From Chitinophaga sp. HK235 (GTDB lineage: Bacteria; Bacteroidota; Bacteroidia; Chitinophagales; Chitinophagaceae): a stretch of DNA of 64,000 bases. Shown piece by piece: positions 60,316-64,000 of the stretch; within the stretch, counting starts at the first letter, position 1, and each line of letters begins with the position of its first letter. The notes below the pieces were generated by a model that saw nothing but the letters and a program-made list of their open reading frames with translations, ran no database searches and had not been told where the DNA came from. Where the stretch lies: positions 5,268,501-5,332,500 of the forward strand of contig NZ_CP073766.1 in the NCBI RefSeq assembly GCF_018255755.1, read 5' to 3'. The position numbers were made by a program, and so were the translations under genes.

Positions 60316-63300
60316 ATGAAGATTACTGAAGTATCCATAAAAAGGCCCACTATCGTGGTGGTGGTATTTACCATCCTCACCCTGCTGGGCGTCATGAGCT
60401 ATAAATCGCTGAACTATGAGCTGTTGCCCAAGTTCAGTTCACCGATAGTAACCATTGCTACGGTGTATCCCGGTGCTTCTCCCAACGAGGTGGAAAGTAC
60501 CATTACCAAAAAAATAGAAGATGCGATCGCATCCATGGAAAAGATCAAGAAGATTACTTCCAAATCTTCTGAAAGCCTTTCCGTGATCACGGTGGAGTTG
60601 AACAACGATGCCAATGTGGATATCGCACTGCAGGATGCCCAACGTAAGGTAAACGCCATCCTGGCTGACCTTCCGGGCGATGCCAAACCACCTTCCCTCA
60701 ATAAGTTTTCGCTGGATGACCTGCCAATCATGACTTTATCTGCCACCGCTAAAATGGACGATAAAAAGTTCTATGACCTGGTAGATAAAAAACTGCAGCC
60801 ACTCCTTTCCCGTTTACCGGGCGTAGCCCAGGTATCCCTGATCGGTGGCCAGGAACGTGAAATACAGGTGAACGTAGATCCTTCCAGACTGCAGGCTTAT
60901 GGCTTGTCTATCTTACAGATCCGTCAGGCGGTGACCAATGCCAACATGGACTTCCCAACCGGTAAGGTAAAAACAGCCAATGAACAGATCCTGATTCGTT
61001 TGGCCGGTAAGTATAAAAATGTGGACCAGCTGCGCGACCTGGTGCTGAAAACCACTGCAGACGGTACTCAGATCCGCCTGCGTGATGTGGCCGATGTGCA
61101 GGATGCCCAGAAAGATGCAGAACGTATCGCCCGTGTGGATGGTGTAAACGCTATCGCCCTGCAGGTGCAGAAACAAACAGATGCCAACGCGGTGACGGTG
61201 AGTCATGAAATGAAAAAGGCGATCGCCTCTGTTGAAAAGGATTATGCAGCGAACGGACTGAAAATACTGGTGGCCAACGATTCTTCCGACTTTACCCTGG
61301 AATCTGCCGACTCTGTGATTCATGACCTGATACTGGCGGTAATCCTGGTGGCCGTGGTGATGCTGTTGTTCCTGCACAGCATCCGTAGTGCGATCTTCGT
61401 AATGATCTCTATTCCAGCCTCTCTGATAGCCACTTTCATCGGTATGAAAATGATGGGCTTCTCCCTCAACCTCATGTCTTTGCTGGGCCTCTCACTGGTG
61501 GTAGGTATCCTTGTGGATGATGCGATCGTGGTACTGGAAAATATTTACCGTCATATGGAGATGGGTAAAAACAGAGTACGTGCGGCTTTTGACGGTGTGA
61601 AAGAAATCGGGTTTACCGTAACATCCATTACCCTTGTAATTGTGGTGGTGTTTCTGCCGATCTCACTGACTAACGAGCTGGTGTCCAAGATCCTGCGTGA
61701 GTTCTGCGTGGTGGTAATGATTTCCACGATGCTCAGCTTACTGTCATCCTTCATGATCGTACCACTGTTGTCTTCCCGCTTCGGTAAGCTGGAACACATC
61801 ACCGGAAAAAATATCTTCGAAAAATTCATTCTCTGGTTTGAAGGACAACTGCAACGTTTCACCAACTGGATGACCGGTATCCTGAAATGGGCGCTGGTCA
61901 ACAAAACCATCACCCTGGTGGTGTCAATAGGCCTGTTGTTCGCTTCTTTCATGCTGGTTGGAAAAGGTTATATCGGTGGTGAGTTTATCCCCAAAGGTGA
62001 CCGTGGCCAGTTTATCGTGATGCTGGAAATGCCGAAAGACGCTTCCGTACAGCAATCCAACCAGGCTACCCGTACAGCGGAACAATATCTCAGTAAAAAG
62101 AAGGAAATAGAAAGACTGATCACTACTGTAGGCCAGACCAGTGAAGATGGTTTTGGTAACTCTCAGTCTACAGCTTACAAATCTGAGATCACAGTGATCA
62201 TGGTGCCGCTGGAGCAACGTAGCGAAGCTGCAGATATCTATGCTGCAAAAGTCAAGAAAGAACTGAAAGCGATGCTCCCGGGCGTGAAAGTGAAAACAAC
62301 CGACGTAAGTATCATGGGTACCGCCGAAAGGGCGCCGGTGGAACTGATCGTGATGGGCAGCGAGATGGACAGTGTGATGAGGTTTGCCAAAATAGCCATG
62401 GATACGCTGAAAACCATCAGCGGTACCAGTGAGGTGAAACTGTCTGTGGAAGAAGGTAACCCTGAGATCAACGTACAGGTGGACCGTGATAAGATGGCTG
62501 CTCTCGGACTTACCCTCGATATGGTGGGTGGTACCATGCAGACTGCTTTCAGTGGTACCGCAGACGATTCCAAAGTGAAGTTCCGTCAGGGTGACTACGA
62601 ATATGATATCAACATCCGCTTCGATGATTTCAGCAAAAAGAATCTCCAGGATGTTGCCAACATACAGTTTGTAAATGATAAAGGCCAGCTGATCAAATTG
62701 TCTCAGTTTGCTCAGGTAACAGAAGGCTCCGGCCCGAGCCACCTGGAAAGAAGGGATAAAAACACTTCTGTATCTGTACAGTCGCAGGTAATGGGACGTC
62801 CTTCCGGTACAGTAACACAGGAGTTTGCAGCTAAACTGGCGAAGATGGAGAAACCAGCCGGCATTAACTACGTATTTGGTGGTGATGCGGAAAACCAGGG
62901 TGACTCCTTCGGTACACTGGGCGCAGCCCTTCTGATCTCCATCGTAATGGTGTATCTGATCATGGTGGCGCTGTACGACAACTATATTTATCCTTTTGTG
63001 GTATTGTTCTCTATCCCGCTGGCTATCATCGGTGCCTTGCTGGCACTGGCACTGACCAACAATACGCTGAACATCTTTACCATCCTGGGTATGATCATGT
63101 TGATTGGTCTGGTAGCGAAGAATGCGATCATCCTGGTAGACTTTACCAACCAGATGAAAGAACAGGGACAGAGTACTTATCAGGCGCTGATACATGCCAA
63201 CAACGCACGTTTGAGGCCGATCCTGATGACCACCATCGCGATGGTGATCGGTATGTTGCCGATCGCATTAGCTACCGGTGGTGTGGCTTCTACCAAAAAT

Positions 63301-63498
63301 GGTCTGGCCTGGGTTATCATCGGTGGTTTGATCAGCTCCATGTTCCTGACCCTGATTGTGGTACCAGTGGTATACATGGTGGTAGACAAGGTGATGGCGA
63401 AATTCGGATGGGGCAAGCTGTCTTCCAAACGTTATATCAGACAACGGATGGTGGCTTCCTATGAAGAAATACCGCTGAATGAAGTACACAATAACTAA
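60316..63498 (+). CDS. RND-family efflux transporter (AcrB/MexB-like, HAE1)
   Basis: A 1060-aa inner-membrane pump with the duplicated RND plan: twelve transmembrane helices and two large periplasmic loops. Helix 4 contains LGLSLVVGILVDDAIVVLENIYRHME with the two Asp of the proton relay. It exports drugs, detergents or other amphiphiles; the specificity is not readable. It closes the tetR-tetR-tolC-MFP-RND operon and is followed by a terminator. Confidence 0.95.
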   Translation: MKITEVSIKRPTIVVVVFTILTLLGVMSYKSLNYELLPKFSSPIVTIATVYPGASPNEVESTITKKIEDAIASMEKIKKITSKSSESLSVITVELNNDANVDIALQDAQRKVNAILADLPGDAKPPSLNKFSLDDLPIMTLSATAKMDDKKFYDLVDKKLQPLLSRLPGVAQVSLIGGQEREIQVNVDPSRLQAYGLSILQIRQAVTNANMDFPTGKVKTANEQILIRLAGKYKNVDQLRDLVLKTTADGTQIRLRDVADVQDAQKDAERIARVDGVNAIALQVQKQTDANAVTVSHEMKKAIASVEKDYAANGLKILVANDSSDFTLESADSVIHDLILAVILVAVVMLLFLHSIRSAIFVMISIPASLIATFIGMKMMGFSLNLMSLLGLSLVVGILVDDAIVVLENIYRHMEMGKNRVRAAFDGVKEIGFTVTSITLVIVVVFLPISLTNELVSKILREFCVVVMISTMLSLLSSFMIVPLLSSRFGKLEHITGKNIFEKFILWFEGQLQRFTNWMTGILKWALVNKTITLVVSIGLLFASFMLVGKGYIGGEFIPKGDRGQFIVMLEMPKDASVQQSNQATRTAEQYLSKKKEIERLITTVGQTSEDGFGNSQSTAYKSEITVIMVPLEQRSEAADIYAAKVKKELKAMLPGVKVKTTDVSIMGTAERAPVELIVMGSEMDSVMRFAKIAMDTLKTISGTSEVKLSVEEGNPEINVQVDRDKMAALGLTLDMVGGTMQTAFSGTADDSKVKFRQGDYEYDINIRFDDFSKKNLQDVANIQFVNDKGQLIKLSQFAQVTEGSGPSHLERRDKNTSVSVQSQVMGRPSGTVTQEFAAKLAKMEKPAGINYVFGGDAENQGDSFGTLGAALLISIVMVYLIMVALYDNYIYPFVVLFSIPLAIIGALLALALTNNTLNIFTILGMIMLIGLVAKNAIILVDFTNQMKEQGQSTYQALIHANNARLRPILMTTIAMVIGMLPIALATGGVASTKNGLAWVIIGGLISSMFLTLIVVPVVYMVVDKVMAKFGWGKLSSKRYIRQRMVASYEEIPLNEVHNN

Positions 63499-63550
63499 GT
63501 TATTATAAAGATATGTTACTAACAGTGTAACAGTTGTAGGTTTAGGTAAT

Positions 63551-63574
63551 GGCCGGAATAATCATATTCCGGCC
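63551..63574 (+). terminator. Terminator of the efflux operon
   Basis: GGCCGGAAT/ATTCCGGCC, a 9-bp stem with a 6-nt loop followed by a T-rich tract, 52 nt after the pump stop codon. Confidence 0.88.
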
Positions 63575-63670
63575 TTCTTTTTTCCGATACTTTGATTTTC
63601 ACAAATATTGCTTTGTTAATCATAAGTGCTACTGCATCTCTTCCGGCTATTTTTGTGTAAAATCATTCGT

Positions 63671-64000
63671 ATGAAACTATCTGTAACCCTTTTGACAACA
63701 TTAATGCTGACAGGTGTTGTTGCCTGTGCACAAGAAACTATTCATGGGCTTCGGAATCCCGAAAGTGTGATTGCTTACAAAGACGGTTTTTTTGTTTCCA
63801 ATATTGGTGCTGGACTTAATCCTGATGCCAAAGACGGAGATGGTAGCATTGCCTGGGTGAAATCCGGCAAGGTGCAGTCACTCCGGTATTTTGAAGATAC
63901 CCTGAATGCGCCGAAAGGACTGGAAATGATCGGGGAAACCTTATATGTGGCTGATATAGACCACCTCAAAGGCTATGATGTCCGTAGCCGGAAAAAAGTA
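63671..64000 (+). CDS. Secreted beta-propeller-like protein (partial, runs off window)
   Basis: 110 residues are visible. A signal peptide (LSVTLLTTLMLTGVVACA) is followed by LRNPESVIAYKDGFFVSNIG, GDGSIAWVKSGKVQSL and APKGLEMIGETLYVADIDHL. These repeated strand patterns resemble SMP-30/NHL-type propellers such as gluconolactonases. The 3' end lies outside the window. Confidence 0.75.
   Translation, partial: MKLSVTLLTTLMLTGVVACAQETIHGLRNPESVIAYKDGFFVSNIGAGLNPDAKDGDGSIAWVKSGKVQSLRYFEDTLNAPKGLEMIGETLYVADIDHLKGYDVRSRKKV

Noticed and set aside
61924..63195. 423-codon minus-strand open frame inside the RND pump gene
   Set aside because: Lies antisense to a fully recognisable transporter and lacks protein-like features (His/Gln/Asp-rich shadow).

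Overview
The window looks like a chromosomal segment of a Bacteroidota member close to Chitinophaga. The evidence is a SusC/SusD pair, T9SS sorting signals, GH18 chitinase domains of the Chitinophaga/Flavobacterium type, TAnnTTTG-type promoter elements, and lipoprotein and TonB-dependent systems typical of that phylum. No 16S gene is present, so the genus is an inference.

Layout. 1-7.3 kb (minus strand): a translation/transcription block rimP-nusA-infB followed by a SurA-like periplasmic chaperone/isomerase. 7.4-9.1 kb: small membrane proteins (DUF2752, TM2, DUF4834-like) and a HAD phosphatase. 9.25-22.7 kb: a 13.4-kb integrated mobilizable element in the 3' half of a tRNA(CAU) gene, bounded by 57-bp direct repeats. 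It carries a tyrosine recombinase next to attR, a toprim/primase-like protein, MobC, a relaxase, an XRE regulator and no type IV secretion genes, so it is an integrative mobilizable element. Its AT-rich cargo is two candidate conflict modules: a CHAT (caspase-like) protease with an unknown partner at the attL end, and a convergent AAA ATPase / subtilase pair at the attR end. An IS3-family (IS407-like) insertion with a 4-bp target duplication has split the small helix-turn-helix gene upstream of the primase.

22.9-28 kb: secreted and membrane proteins, DinB, an AraC regulator, and a paralogue of a small element-borne protein. 28.2-41.8 kb: glycan utilisation. A giant two-GH18 T9SS-secreted chitinase, broken by a one-base frameshift in a G run, faces a GH31-SusD-SusC-regulator locus. 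41.9-44.5 kb: NlpE-like lipoprotein, phytase-like esterase, and stress-type small proteins. 44.9-51.1 kb: a thiamine operon thiS-thiC-tenI/thiE-thiD-thiE-thiG-thiH behind a TPP riboswitch. 51.2-56 kb: lipoprotein, membrane proteins, sterol-desaturase-family protein, dnaN, and a class I/II aminotransferase. 56-63.5 kb: two tandem TetR regulators heading a TolC-MFP-RND efflux operon. The window ends inside a secreted beta-propeller-like gene.

The best candidates for something undescribed are in the mobile element: the CHAT + 305-aa pair, the zero-gap convergent AAA/S8 pair, a 125-aa membrane-anchored protein encoded wholly inside the relaxase gene in another frame, and a 111-bp nested palindrome beside 14-nt-spaced iteron-like repeats.
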